Notes: a model not told the origin generated them from the letters alone. DNA of 64,000 nt from Megascapheus bottae (GCA_024803745.1 JANJXV010000188.1:957001-1021000); one strand, 5' to 3'. Shown: positions 28,455 to 42,400, counted from the stretch's first letter. Numbers and translations are program-made.

Positions 28455-31400
28455 ATCCACACATATTTCTAAAGGCAGCAAGAAGGAAAGAAATATATTT
28501 GTGCGTACACCAACAGATGTCAAAATGTGAAATAAGAAGTATGGGAAGCAACTAAGACACAGGCATGACAGCCCAGGTTTGTGACAGTGTGAGTACTTTA
28601 TGGGCACCATTTCTATTGGATAGACAGATGCCTCCACAGCATTATGGCAAGCTCCTTACTGCTCACATCTGTGAATACAGGTCTTGTGAATAAATTTATG
28701 CTTACAATGAAAGAGGTAGGAGACAGAGAGAGAGAGATCGATCATGTCCACACGTGTGTGGCAGAGTGGCAATACTCTGCTACTATGGCTTCAAGTCAGG
28801 GCTCCAGGAATATTTTACTTTCTTGTTTATCACTGAATCTCTTCTTCCTCATTCACACATGCAATGCATTTTGCTCATTCAGTGGAGATGGACTTCTGCC
28901 AGAAGGAATACTCTGGAAGGCTTCATATTGCTATCCTCTGCTGTTTACCCCCACTGTAGACAGAATCACACCTGTGAACCCAAGTCTACACATCCATCTA
29001 CCATTCTGGTGAAATCCTAAGGGGAAGTGTCATTGAACAGGCAAGCCTTAGGTAGGAGGGATCACCATGCCATCACCATAGGAGTTGCAAGGACAGGGCT
29101 CTGAGTTCAGAGTTCAGTACTGGAGAGAAGTTTTGGCAGAGACAGAGGAGATAGAGGCATAGTACCTTTGACAGAGCATCTGTGTAGCATGCACAAGCTA
29201 TGGTTTTCTAACCTAATATTGTTATAAATACAACATTCCTTCCCACATTGTCCTACTTAATTTTTATATGTTTCAATTTGTCCACAGCAAAGGCAGCAAC
29301 TTAAACACGGTTGTTGTTCATTCAAACGAAGACATCAGTACTGCGTGAGTTAATTTTTTTTTATTTTGGGGATCATGTATAGAGTGCTTACACTTATTTT
29401 CCTCAGATAGTAGGTGAATTTCTTCTCACACATTGATAGCCCTGTTTATGTTTTCATCCCATTTCCCTTCCCCTACACCTTTCCAATCAACTTGCTTTAT
29501 TCCCTCCCTCTTCTATTTCAAATAAACATATGTAATACTCCAGGTAAATTTTCAGATACAATAACAATATGAGATTAACAATTAAGGGGAAAAAGGAAAA
29601 GAGAAATAACATAGTACATTAAGAACAACTATCACACAAGGTAAAGCTCTTGTTTCTCTATTCTAGAATTTTTTTCATTTACTGTAAGTTGATTTATTTT
29701 TCATCTAATTGATAAATCATTTTGGAAAATGATGGCTTTTCAGAGCACAGAGGACTGCCTGTTCATATCACACATTATCATGACATGTTTTCAAACTAAG
29801 TAGAAAATGATAGAGCAGATCCAAAGACAGTGGTTCTTGGTGTGCTGTGAAGACAAATACTAGCACCCAAAACCCTTAGATTATCATATCTCATTCTAGG
29901 CCCAAATTGTCACCATACCATGAACAAAGGAGTAGCAAGGACAGGGCTCTGGGGTGAGATCTCAGTAGTGGCAGGAGTGGCAGGGACAAAAATGGTAGAG
30001 ATGAAGCTCTGTTGGCAGCATTTTTGTGTTGCATTCACAAGACCTTAGTTTCCTAACTTAGTGTTCTGGAAAAAAATGCATGATTAATTCCCACATTTTC
30101 CCAGTTAATTATTGTGTGTTTTTAATATGTCCACAGTGAGGATAGTGGCTTAAGAGCTGTTATAGTTCATTCCAATGAAGACATCAGTAGTTGGTGAGTT
30201 GATTTTTTTTGTCATCTAAGTGATAACTCATGTTGCACAATGATATCTTCAGGGTACACAAGCACTGCTTATCGATATTGAATGTAATCATGACGTGTTT
30301 TGAAACTCAATAGAAATGATAGAACCTGTCCAAAGACACTTGCTCATGGTGTGCTATGAAGGCAACTACTAGCACCCAAAATTCTTAGATTATCATGGTG
30401 CCTGTCAGCTACTGCGAATGTGGCAAGGGACCTGGGAATCCTTTGCAAAAACCAAAAGTAGGCCTAGCACCAGTAGCTAAGAGGTGATCCTTCCTTCTTT
30501 TGAATGCTTAAACCCTGAAAGGCCCACATTCATACTGAAGGGGAGCCTTACTTCTAGACTGCTTTTTCTTATTCCTATCTGAAGAGCAGGAGCAGCAGCA
30601 GGGAATATTAGATGATAATTAGATGATATGTAAGTCTTGAGTTCTTCTGAAGTGAGTTGAACGTGAACAAGAAGTCATTATCTACTAGAGTAGGTAGATT
30701 TGTTGGGTTATGGTATACTTTTCTTTCTCCCTCTCTCTCACTTTTTATTTTTTATTTTTTATTTTGGTAATCCATTAGCTTGAACTGGGTGCTGTCCCTA
30801 AGTTCTTCAGCTCAAGGCTATTAGTGCTCTACCGCTTGTGCCACAGCACCACCTTGCGTTTTCTGGTGGTAAATTTGGACATAAGAGTCATGGATTTTCA
30901 TGGCTGGGTTGGCTTTGAACCATGGTGCTCAGATCTCAGCCCCTGAGAGATTTGTGGATCACTTTCTTTTCTAATACCATTGAAGCGTTGGAGAAAGACT
31001 CAGTCATGACAATATGCTTCAAGTACATTGTTAACATTAGTAACATATTCCTCTAGAAAACATGACGTTTCCAACTTGTGAGTCTGTAATTGATTGGACC
31101 AAAGGAGCAGATCCGATGTGCAGAAAAGTAAAAGAAACAAAAATAGAGGCTACTGAGTCTGCACAGAACTGCATGTATAAGATCAAGATCATGCATGCAT
31201 CCCTGATAGTTCAGAGCCCTGTCATTGTGAAATTAGTGTCTACAATGGCACTGTGTCTTGCTCTGCCACCATGCAAGACTTGTTCTTATCAAGTCTGTTA
31301 CACACTGAAAAGGCTCGACCTCGTGCCACACATAGTAGTAGAACAATTTAGATATTTATAATGATGGCAATAAAAAGTTGGCACAAGGAGTGGAGAACCT

Positions 31401-33444
31401 GGAACTTAACTAGGAAGAAAGAGGAAATTTTGACTGAGAAAACAGAGGGCCATTAGGGAGAAAACACAAAAAGCTAAGAGCACTGCTTTCACTCAGTTGT
31501 AAGTCACGAACATAAAGATTTTGTTCTATCTAATCGTCTCAGATTAAATTTTTCCCTTCCCCTAATACTCACACTTATTTGCATGGAAAAGTGATTGATA
31601 AGTTTCAAAGTAATGGATTGACATGGGAATAAATGTTCAATAGAGGGACTACACAAAAGTTCCTTGCTCCAACAGTCACTCTGATGATTTCCCCAGCATG
31701 TGAATGGAGGACACTGAAGTTTTCAGAGCAGAAATGAGTCTGTAGCTACTTTTTCTCATCTAACTGTAGTTACTTGGAAAAACTGGAGGTTTTGATTAGA
31801 TGTGAGGAAGGTCATGGATAGTCGACGAGCCCGCCTTCCCCTTAGTGAGTTGAGGCCAAATTTCTTTGGTGGCTTGGTGAGTAATGTGGTTGTTTTCTCT
31901 TTTGGAGATGACCTTGCACCTGTCCTCCTTAATGACACACTGAACTAGAAACACACTCACTCCCAGAATGCCAGTCATGCTGTCATTTTTGTGTCATCAA
32001 GTGTATTTCTTCATGGTCTGAAACTGTAAGGTTGCATTTATTTCAAATCAACGTGAGAAGAGAACCAGTTATAGGGAAAAACAGTGCATGAATGTAGGGC
32101 CTGCATCAGAATTTGACCCAGAATTTGAACTCTTCCGTATTCATGTGATATGTGACCATAGGTGTTTTTGTTACTTTAGCACAACTGCACATGATCCTTG
32201 TCCAGCACCTGATGATGGCAATGTGACAGAAAGGTAAGATATAAACCAAGACAAGTGTAGAGGTGGAAGTTTATGTTCATATTATATATATATATATATA
32301 TAAATATGTACAGACACATGTACTCATAAGTATGCACATACACATGGCTGGAGCTGAGCACTTGGACACAAAGAAACACCAACACCATGAAAGGACTGGT
32401 GGCAGGCGTGATGCAGCACATGGCAGAAAGTAAAGATCCTGTGTTGGAACACCAGTGCTGCTAGGAAAATGAAAGAAGCATACATCAGGAAGGGTCAGCC
32501 TGTCACACATGCCTCTCACATGGCTGTGTGGTGAGTGGAAGTTGGATGTGATCTCATTTAGAGGCCTGCTTGGGAAGGCACTTATCTCAAGCCGTATCAT
32601 TTTTATTCTAATTAAATGGTGACCGAATTCACTTATCTTCTGATTTTAGCTACTAATATGTATGGTGTCATATGAAGTAGCAATATGACATGAGCAGTGA
32701 AAATCGATTGGTTCATATGTAATCAGTTTTTTGACTGAAAGTTTATGCTAAAAAAGAATCCTTTGTGGAGCAAAGTCGAGGATCACACATAAGCTCTTCT
32801 TTAACCAGTCCTAGGTCATCTTGTGAGCCTGTCTGCCTAATTCCACATTTTGGTGAGATTTTTATGAATATGATGATACTTTTTCTTCCTATGGCATTTT
32901 GTCATCAGAGTCATGTAGTTTGGTTTCTCTTCAGATTGTATAAATCTTTCACTTTTTAATAAAGATACTTTTATAATACTATTTTCTGAGGTCCTCATTG
33001 CTAGCCTATAAAGTCCTATTGTAGTAAAAATAAGAAGTTCAACAATACATCTTTCGGCATTTTGCTGCTGTTGTTAATCCATGGTCTCAAGGTACTCTGA
33101 GCTCTCCTGGAATGATCTTTCTTCTCCTGCGTTCAGTGTGCATTGATTACAGGCATGCAGAACTATAACCAGGTTGAAATCTTCTGTCTTCACAGGCCTG
33201 ATATGATCAATTAGAATCATTTTCTAGAACAGATGACATGGTAGATTACTACGTGTAAAGTTTAGAAGATCAGCTTGCTAGTTAAACATTAATTATAACT
33301 AACTTGACCCAAACTGACATGGTTTCTTTTGCATTCCTTTTTATTCTTTAGCAAAACTGAAGGAGAAACCAAAAGAGTACCTACAAGTGGATTACCAATT
33401 AAAATGTAAGATAGAAAGTACAGTGTGTGTGTGTGTGTGCGTGC

Positions 33445-33481
<37 letters not shown>

Positions 33482-36400
33482 ATCACTGTATTGGCATCCA
33501 AGTGTCCATAGATTTCTTTCAACACTGTTCTTAAAGTCTTCTCACAATTAAGATTTTTTTAAAGAATTATTCTTTATTTTTCAAAGAATTTTATTTTGAA
33601 AAGGTATACAGACTTGTTTATTTGCCTCATATTCAGAACAAAAAGAGCAAGGGCCCCACCCACTGATGCTGGCTGAGATGGAAGTGTAGCATTCCTGCCA
33701 TTCTTACTGGGCCACAGCAATGGGAGAAAAGCCTGCTGTCAGGAGCTATAGCTCCTTAGTGTTCTGAGGCAGGTAGTGGCATAGGCTTTCTCATGTTTTC
33801 TGGGGTTCCGTGTCTTCACACTTGGTTATTTTTAAATTAGCTGCACTGCTCCAGAAGCAATCAGAGGAACAATACTGGATCGAGTGTTGGGAGTCCTCAT
33901 CCAATCCATCTGCTCATCTGATTCGGTTCTACCAATCTATTTTATTGCTGTTCTTTTACTCTCAGAAGCACATATGAGTCTGGATCTAGTTTGGTAACTG
34001 CCCTCTAGAGGTCCACCTTCTGTAAGTTGGGAGGCATGTGCTTTAAGGTGACATTTTTAAGATAAGTGTCCTTGTGAGCCATGTGCTCTTTGGTGAAGGG
34101 AAATTCCTCTGGAGAAAGGCTGCAAGGTTCCCCTTCAGGATCCTGTCTTCTCCTTCTCTAGAATGTGAGGGAAAAACTTCTCTATCATTGAGAGTCAATA
34201 CTGCAAGCAGCTGCTAAGGACATAACGGCTTCTCTCCATCTCCATTTGACGTATACTAACCTTCAGATCTCCCTTTTTGGCTCTTTTGAGATTTTCTTCC
34301 ATGTGATCCAGCTGTTCTGTGACGCCTTCTACAATTTCACACTTGCTTTCCAGAAGTTCAGGAGCAAATTTTGCATCCTCCAGGCCTGCTCCAGCCTTTC
34401 CATGAGCTCTGCAAGAGTTAGGACCACCTCCTCACTGAGTCTTGCCCTATGAAATCCAGTTCCTCTGTCATCTTCTCTGAAACCAGGAACCTCACCTCCC
34501 GCCATCCAACTCCCGCACTCCTGCACCAAGATTTTGTTTTTAACTTTAGACTCTAGATATATTTATGGCTATTTTCCCCATATATTTATATATCTTAGTT
34601 TACTCTAGAAGATGACAAGACAGCTTCCCCCCAGTAAAACCCTGTCCTAGGTAAATTTGCTTTACTTAGGTAGCAAGAGGATAACATTAAACATGGAAGC
34701 TTTAATTTGTGGCACTGAATGATGGCCTAAACAGGGCACCCTTCAGAAGGTACAATTAATGACCCACCTAGCTTTTCAGCAATACAAGCATGTTGAGGTC
34801 TTCCAGCCCATTTGCTTGACATTCGTGCTTTATGCCTTGAAGCTTCTTTGTAATGGCATGGAGTTCACACAGATCATTTGACTTTTTTTGCTCCCACAAA
34901 AATATCAACTCTTCTAGAATTTGTGGTTTCAAAGCTTGCATCATACAAAGCATAGTGACAACCTGTTTCAAGAAGCACTCCCCCAAAATGCTTGAAAGGA
35001 TCAGTTATGGTAACACCAACATCTCCATCCAAAATTACTTTGCCTTCTTCAACAATGATGTAAGTTTTGTCTGCAATGAGACAAAAAAGGACAACCTTCT
35101 TCCTTTCTTGCTTTATTCTGGTGTGGAGAATTTGTAAACTTCCATGTCATAGAAAATGTGACACACTTCAGCAACTTGCACTCTAGAGGCCATCTTGGCT
35201 GGGGTGGTCACAGGGACTGGAAGGGCTGGGAAGGGAGACGGCCAGAGTCTAGACTTCAGAGCATTTTCCTCACTGAAGCGGGCATTAAGATCTTTACAGA
35301 CTATTCCTCTGTCTTTGGTTTGAGATAGGATATGTGTAGCAAGTCATTTAAGTGTCTAGCATGGGCAAGTTCTTGGGTCCAATCCCCATTACAATGCAAG
35401 AGAAAGACAATTGGACAAAGGGAAGACATAAAAGATGAAGACACAGAAGAAAAAGAGTAGGGGGAGAAAGTGACAGGAAGAGGAGAAGAAGGGGGAGGAG
35501 GGCAGGGGGGAGTGATTTTCTTATTGAGGGAATCATCATTCCTACATTTGTCACTTAGATACTTCATGTGGACTCTCTCAGGGAGATTAAAGTTCTCTTA
35601 AGTTTTACAAAGCAGTAGTGATATAATTATTTTATTTGGAGGTAATAGGATGTAGGAGGCTCCACTGTCTTCTGAAGACTCTTTAGCAGAAAACAATGAA
35701 ACTAAAATCCTAGAAGTATTCATTATCCTGCCAGAGTGCTTCTGCTATGGTGCTTCTACCAAGTGAAGTGAGGGCCACAATTCTAATCCCAAGGATCAAG
35801 CTCCTGCCTCAGGACTATGGTTTCTGAATCCTATCTGAGACAGAAGCTTCAAGATGATGCTGAAGAATGGATGAGATGAAGGAGTCAGCAAACTGGGTGG
35901 ATTGAGATCATTTACACCTCCAAACTGCAGCTGATTGAAAAGACAAATCAATGTTGTCACTGACATTTGATTTGATTGTAAATGCCACAGCTCAAGTCTT
36001 GAGTCATCTCACTTTACAGTTAATATATTTCATTAAAAAATTATCAAGTATCACTGGGTGCCATTGGCTGACCCCTGCAATCCTAGCTATTCAGGAGGCT
36101 GAGATTTGAGGACTGCACTTCAAAGTCACCAAAGCACAAAACTCCAGGAGCCTCTAATTAATCATCAGAAAACTGGAAGTGCAGCTATGGCTCCAGGAGC
36201 ATAGCACAAGCTTTGAGCTGAAGACTTCTGGGAGAGCAGCCAAGCCCTGAGTATAAGACTCTGGACCAACGCCCACCGCATTCTCCCCAAAAATCAAGTA
36301 TCAAGCCAGGTGAAGGAAAAAGAAAGAAAGAAAAAAGACAGACAGAGAGAGACAGATAGAGACAGACAGAGAGACAGAGACAGAGGGATGGAGAAAGGGA

Positions 36401-39400
36401 GGGAAGAAGGAAGGATGGAAGGAAGGGAGTGAAACTAAGAAAGAAAGGAAATAGAAAAAAAATAAACAACTGGTCTGAGTGGGTGGTCTAGTATTAGATT
36501 GCCTATCTAGCACACAGGAAACCCTAGGTTTGATTCCTAGGTACTACATGCACATAGAAAATCTCAGAAGTGCTGCTATAGTGGTAGGTTGTGATAGAGT
36601 GATAGATTGCAACAGCTCAAGGACAGTGCCCACACCCTGAGTTCAAGACCCAGGACTAGAAGGACAAAACCAACCAAACAAAGCAAAACAGCCGACATAT
36701 CAAGACTTTATAGGGCTGTGAGAGAAGCTCCATCAGGAATGATGAAGGAACTTGTGAAGGCCTGGGGCACCCACCTAACATAGAGACAACACTACCTGAG
36801 AGGGAAGAGCACTTGTAGGATTCGTAGCTTCACTGAACTTTCTGAAGGCACCTCTGCTTCCTGCCTCCCACTACCTCATGCTGTTCCAAATGCGATTGTC
36901 TTTATGTAGCCACCCCAAGAAGAGTCTTATATCTAAACAAATGGTAAATTCCAGGAGACAGGAGACTCACCTAAGAATTCTCCATGTGTGTGTTTTTATA
37001 CATATATATATATATATAGGCACGGCTTTGCTGAAATTATGGAATCATGTATACTATGTACCTCATGAATACTATACACCTGGTACTTTTTACCTCAGTC
37101 AAGGTAGACGACACAGATTCTGGGCAATGGTGTCTCATGCCTGTAATGGTCAGTACTGTTGAGATCTCATGAAGACCATGGTTCAAAGACAGCATAGGCA
37201 GGAAATGTATGAGATTGTGATTTCCATTTAACTTGCAAAAAGCTGAAAGTATGGCTCAAGTGGTAGAGTATCAGAATTGATTGAGAAACCTAAGGAAGAG
37301 CAACCAATCCCTAAGATGAAGCCCTAGTAGTTCCAGCACAAAAATATCCCCAAAAGAAGTTCACCTCCTTAGCAAAGACAAGTACAGGTTGAAGTGAAAG
37401 GATGGAAAAAGATATTCCCAGAATGGAGCTGAAAAGGAAGAAAATGAAAATGTATTTCTATGTAACAAAGAAAACTTGAAAATAATACAAGATGAAAGTG
37501 ACTTCATGTGGCTAAAGATACTGCAATGATTAGCAACAAAAGGGCAGCTAAGCCTCAATGCACCCAATTTCACACAACAGACACCGCTGCACATAAATGA
37601 GGAGATGGATGACAACCATGTTCGATCCTCTCCATAGAATCCGCAACCGATTCAACCGATGACATATAGCCAATGGAAGCACATATCTGCCTAGTATTCC
37701 ACTCAAGAGTCACAGAATAAGTATCATCCCAGCACTCCCCAAGCTTTCTCCAAAGGAAATAACATTTACAGCACAAAGGCAGAATTGTTCTTTTCCTTCT
37801 CTATTACAATGTAACTATACGAACGGTTTTCTTTGTAGAGTATAAAGGAAGTCTTAATAGATACACATAAGAAATGATTGGGGGAGCTCTGTTTAGTCTT
37901 TTGAAGAAATGCCATACTGCTTTCCATAGAGGTTGAAGGAATTTGAACTTCCACCAACAGTGGAGTAATGATCCCTCCTGTCCACATCCTCTCCAGCATC
38001 TGCTGTTATTAGATTTCTCAATCACGGCCATTCTAACTGGAGTGAGGTGGAACCTTAGAGTTGTTGTGATTTGCATTTCTTTTATGGCCAGAGATGTCGA
38101 GCATTTCTTCATGTGTCCATAGGCCATTCATATTTCTTCTTCAGAGAACATTCTTAAGTCTTTGGTTCGTCTGTTTACTAGATGGTTGTTTCTTTGGAGA
38201 TTAGTTTTGAAGTGATTCATTTTTTTTGAGCTGTTGATACATTTTAGATATGAGGCCTTTGTCTGTTGTATGGTTAGTGAAGATCTTCTCCCACTCTGTA
38301 GGTTGTCTAGTTAATTTTCTAGCTATGTCCTTTGCCATACAGAAGCTCTGCAGTTTAACGCAGTCCTACTTCTCTAGACATAGAGCTCCCCTATGATCCA
38401 GCAATTCCACTACTTGGCATCTACCCAATAGTCCAGAAACAAGGACATACTAAAGCCACTAGCACAACGATGTTCATTGCAGCACTATTTACCATAGCAA
38501 AGAATGGAACCAACCCAGATGCCCCTCAGTTGATGAGTGGATCAACAAGACGTGGTATTTATACACAATGGAATTCTATGCTGCTGTCAGGAAGAACAAC
38601 ATCGCCCCATTTGGAAGGAAATGGAAACACTTAGAAAAAATCATATTAAGTGAAGTAAGTCAGACTCAAAGGAACATAGGCTCTATGGTATCCCTCATTT
38701 GTCATAATCAGTAGAAACCTTGAGCTCCCCTAGCAGAGCTATACAATACAACAAAACCTAGATACATAAGTCCATGTCGTATGACACTAAATGAAAGGAC
38801 CTCCAGGATATAGAAACAAAAGCCATATAATGAGTGATTGTTGTCCTTAATGTACTGTTATCTCTCGTCTCTTTTGGTGTCCCTTGGTTATCTCATATTG
38901 TTACAGTATTTCACCTTGTTATCTGATATATTGTATATACGTATATTTGGTTATTTGAAAACAGATAGGGAAGGGGGGAAAACAAGATAATGTTCCGGGG
39001 GGAGGGGAGGGAAATGGGGACCAAGACATGAGAAAGGGTATCAATGTATGTGAAGTGATGCACCTTCAATCTGGTGAATATAATGTAACCCTTCTATTAA
39101 TTACAAAAAATATATGGGAAAAAAGAAATGATTGTATTACTGCATGCTATCATCCCAAGATGGAATTCCAGTAGAAATAGACAGCTAGATAAACTACAGA
39201 ATATATTGAAATACATAGAAGTAGAACAAAACATTTTTGAACGGTTGGTTGATGGTTATTGGAGAAATATGGGGGGATATGTAATCAAGTCTAGAAGATA
39301 CCTGACAATGTGCTTTGTTTTCATCCTGTAGCGATATCTTGTCTGATATCACAACAAAACGTGATGAACTTAACAACAATGAAGGGTATGTTCTGAACAT

Positions 39401-42400
39401 ATATGCACCACTCACCTAGGTATACTTATAGATATCAACATGAATGTAGGTACAGACACACATGAAAGTATAGTCAAAGAAAGGAAAGTGATTTAGATTA
39501 GAGAACTTTCTTGGAAGTATTGATGAAAATACAGGATTTTTGATATTTTTCTGAGATGCATTGGATGTAATATCTGCAGCTACCTTTCTAAAACCTTAGC
39601 TGTCTTAAGAATAAATATCAAGAATTCTTCTTATTCCTAATGTATTGTGGTGGCCAAAGCCAATTCAGTGTTTTGATGGAAGCCCCAGTAAGAAACTACT
39701 CTGCAGGTGCTCCATTATCTCCAGCTAGAGGATACAACACCAGCATTGACCCTCCTCCTCCTACACCACCACCTCCTCCTCCTCCTCCTCCTCCTCCTCC
39801 TCTTCCTCTTTCTTCTTCCTCTTTCTCTCTCTCTTTCATTCCCACCCTCCCTCTCTTCCTCCCTCCCTCCCTCCCCCCTCTCTCTCTCCCTCCTCCCTCC
39901 CTTCCTCCCTCCCCCCTCTCTCTCTCTCCTTCCCTCCCTCCCTCCCTCCCTCCCTCCCCCCCTCTCTCTCTCAGAATGAGAAAAGACTAGTCCTTAGGGA
40001 AGTTTTAATTTGAAATATGTTTTCCTATAATGGCCCACCTCCAAGGTGTATTTCAAGCCTTAAATAAAATTCTGCCCAACTACGTGTCAGATGTCTATAT
40101 CAAGAGATGATGATGAAGACAGGAGAATCTTTTTGGGCCTGTGTTTATCCCGATGTATCTCATTTCATTGCTCTGGGAATTGGGTTGGCCAATATATAAT
40201 GACTTGACTAGCTTTCCAGTTGTTCATGGTGAACTGACAGCTGAGGACAGGCCCCTCATATTGTATGTGCTTTATTTAGTGGATGAAAAGTCTTTTACCA
40301 TCAAGTCAGGGTTATAATTTTATGTGAAAGGTAAATATGACACTAAAGATTCAAAACTTGGTGTATGGTATATGTATGTTTGTTTCCTCATACATTCTGG
40401 ATGTGAAGGTGAAAAACTCATGAAACATAAATGTAAATATTTTAGTTGTTTATTAAATGCATTTCATTATAAAACTGGTGTAGAATATCCCTTTAAATTG
40501 ATATTATACAGGACTTTGGTTTTGGTTAATCTTGTACAATGCATGTACTTTTGTTTGGATTTGCACCAAAGTTTTGGTTCCTAAGACCAACAGATTACTA
40601 TTTTCCTAAAAAGGTAAAAAAGCCATATGAAGAGAGACAAAATGTGACTGATTTTATTTTTATTCACATTTTACAGCAACCACATGCAGAAAATTGCAAA
40701 TAAAATTCTACTGTCTCTATCATTCAGGTGGGTAAGACTGTAGAAATACAAGCAATGAAGTATGTATATAAAATATAACATCAATATTTGAAGTGAAAAG
40801 AATCTAAGAAAGTCCAAACTGAGCAACAAGAGTTTCTACTGTTAAGATGTTGAAAAATAACCTGTGTGTGCCTTCATACTATAATCCAATTGATCTTGGA
40901 AAATTGTCTTAAGCTGGTCTTAGAACTCAGAAAAAAATGGCATTTAAGCAAGTCTATGTAATGACATATGGCTATGTGTTTTTCTACTCATGAAAGTAAG
41001 TAAATATAAGTTGGGTGCTGGTGGCTCACATCTCTAATCCTTGCTGAAAGCTGAGGATTACCACTGGAAGCCAGCTTGGACAGGAAAGTTCTTGAGATTC
41101 TTATCTCAAATAAATGACCCAGAAAAAGCCCGAAGTGGCATTTTGGCTCAAGTGAGTTTGCTAGTCTTGAGCAAAAGCAGCTCAGGGACAGCACCTAGAG
41201 TACAAGGCTCAGGAATGGAAAAGGAAGAAGGAAAGACAGAAATACTGGAAGAATGAGAGGAGGGGTGTGAGGGAGAGGGAGAGGGAGATTGCGAGGGGGA
41301 GGGTGTGGGAGAGGGAGAGGGAGTGCAAGGAAGGAAGGAGGGAAGCAAGGAAGGAAGGAAAGTAGGAAAGAAGGAAAGAGGGAAAAGTATGGAGGGAGTG
41401 AGGAAAGAAGGAAAGCAAAAATAAAGGAAAGAATAACAACGAAGTGTTAAACTTTTGGAAGTATAGGTTGTATTCTAATAACTCCCTTATTTATGTGATT
41501 CCTCCATTCTGGAAACACGTTCCTTAGGCTTCCACTCTACATATGAGAATAATTTTATACTGTGCCTTAGAGTACATAAAAATTAATAGTATTTTCATTT
41601 GAGTTTCAGTTTTAAAGACTTTGAAATCTTCTCAATTCATCGTCATAACGACATAAACGATACAATCAACCAATGGATAGTTCGTTTAAAATATGTGACA
41701 GAAAGGCTTCAAAGCACTTAGAGTTCAATTCCATAAATATGTATGGAATTGAATTCTTTTTCATGTGTCCATAGCTGCGCAAGGAGTACCCCCAAATAAA
41801 TAATCATATACATGTTAAAATCCTCAATAAAAATCTTAGGATCCAAGTGGGCATTAGTCGTTTTAGGGCCTCATGCTTCCTGGACAGGCATTTTACTAAC
41901 TGAACTAGACTTCTAGCCCTTCCTACTTTCTTATTTCTGAGATAAAGTTTGGCTTTTTGCTCTGACTGACCTGGACTTCAGTAGGAAGACTGAAGTTGCC
42001 TTATTGACCTGGCTGGGACAAGAGGCTCACATCATTACACCTAGCTTGTCTTGTTGAAGTGGGTTTGTGGAATTTCTTTGCTGGGGCTGGCCTTGACCTG
42101 GTATCCTCCTCAGTCTCATGAGTAGCTAATATCATAGCTATGAACCACCGCACACAGGCAGGTAGTCCTTCAAGCGCTTAGGTCAGTTATGCCTTCACTG
42201 AGCTTTAACTATTACAGTCTGACAAAGATTCAGATTGATGACTTTTAATGTGCTAAAAGAAACTGATAGATTCATCTTCAGAATTTATCAATATTTAAAG
42301 AGTTTATACTGACAGACTAGTCATTTCATTTCCATTTTTGTTCTAGCTTGCAGTTATTGTGTGGTTTCTACATACCCTCCAGTATACTGTTTAGGAGGGA

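Larger units (their letters stand above)
26821..28580 (+). other. Duplicated intron, copy of 8080-9420
   Basis: Colinear with 8080-9330 apart from the SINE insertion at 27153. It ends abruptly near 28,580 where the sequence switches to a B-to-C intron. Confidence 0.55.

Noticed and set aside
31062..31361. 99-codon frame in the intron before D2
   Set aside because: Not open in the paralogous stretch after 6029; no family match. It overlaps the possible microexon only by chance.
33422..33478. Regularly spaced repeats considered as a CRISPR-like array
   Set aside because: A simple TG microsatellite in a mammalian genome; no spacers.
39640..39990. Proline-rich 116-codon frame
   Set aside because: Made almost entirely of the CTC/CCT microsatellite.
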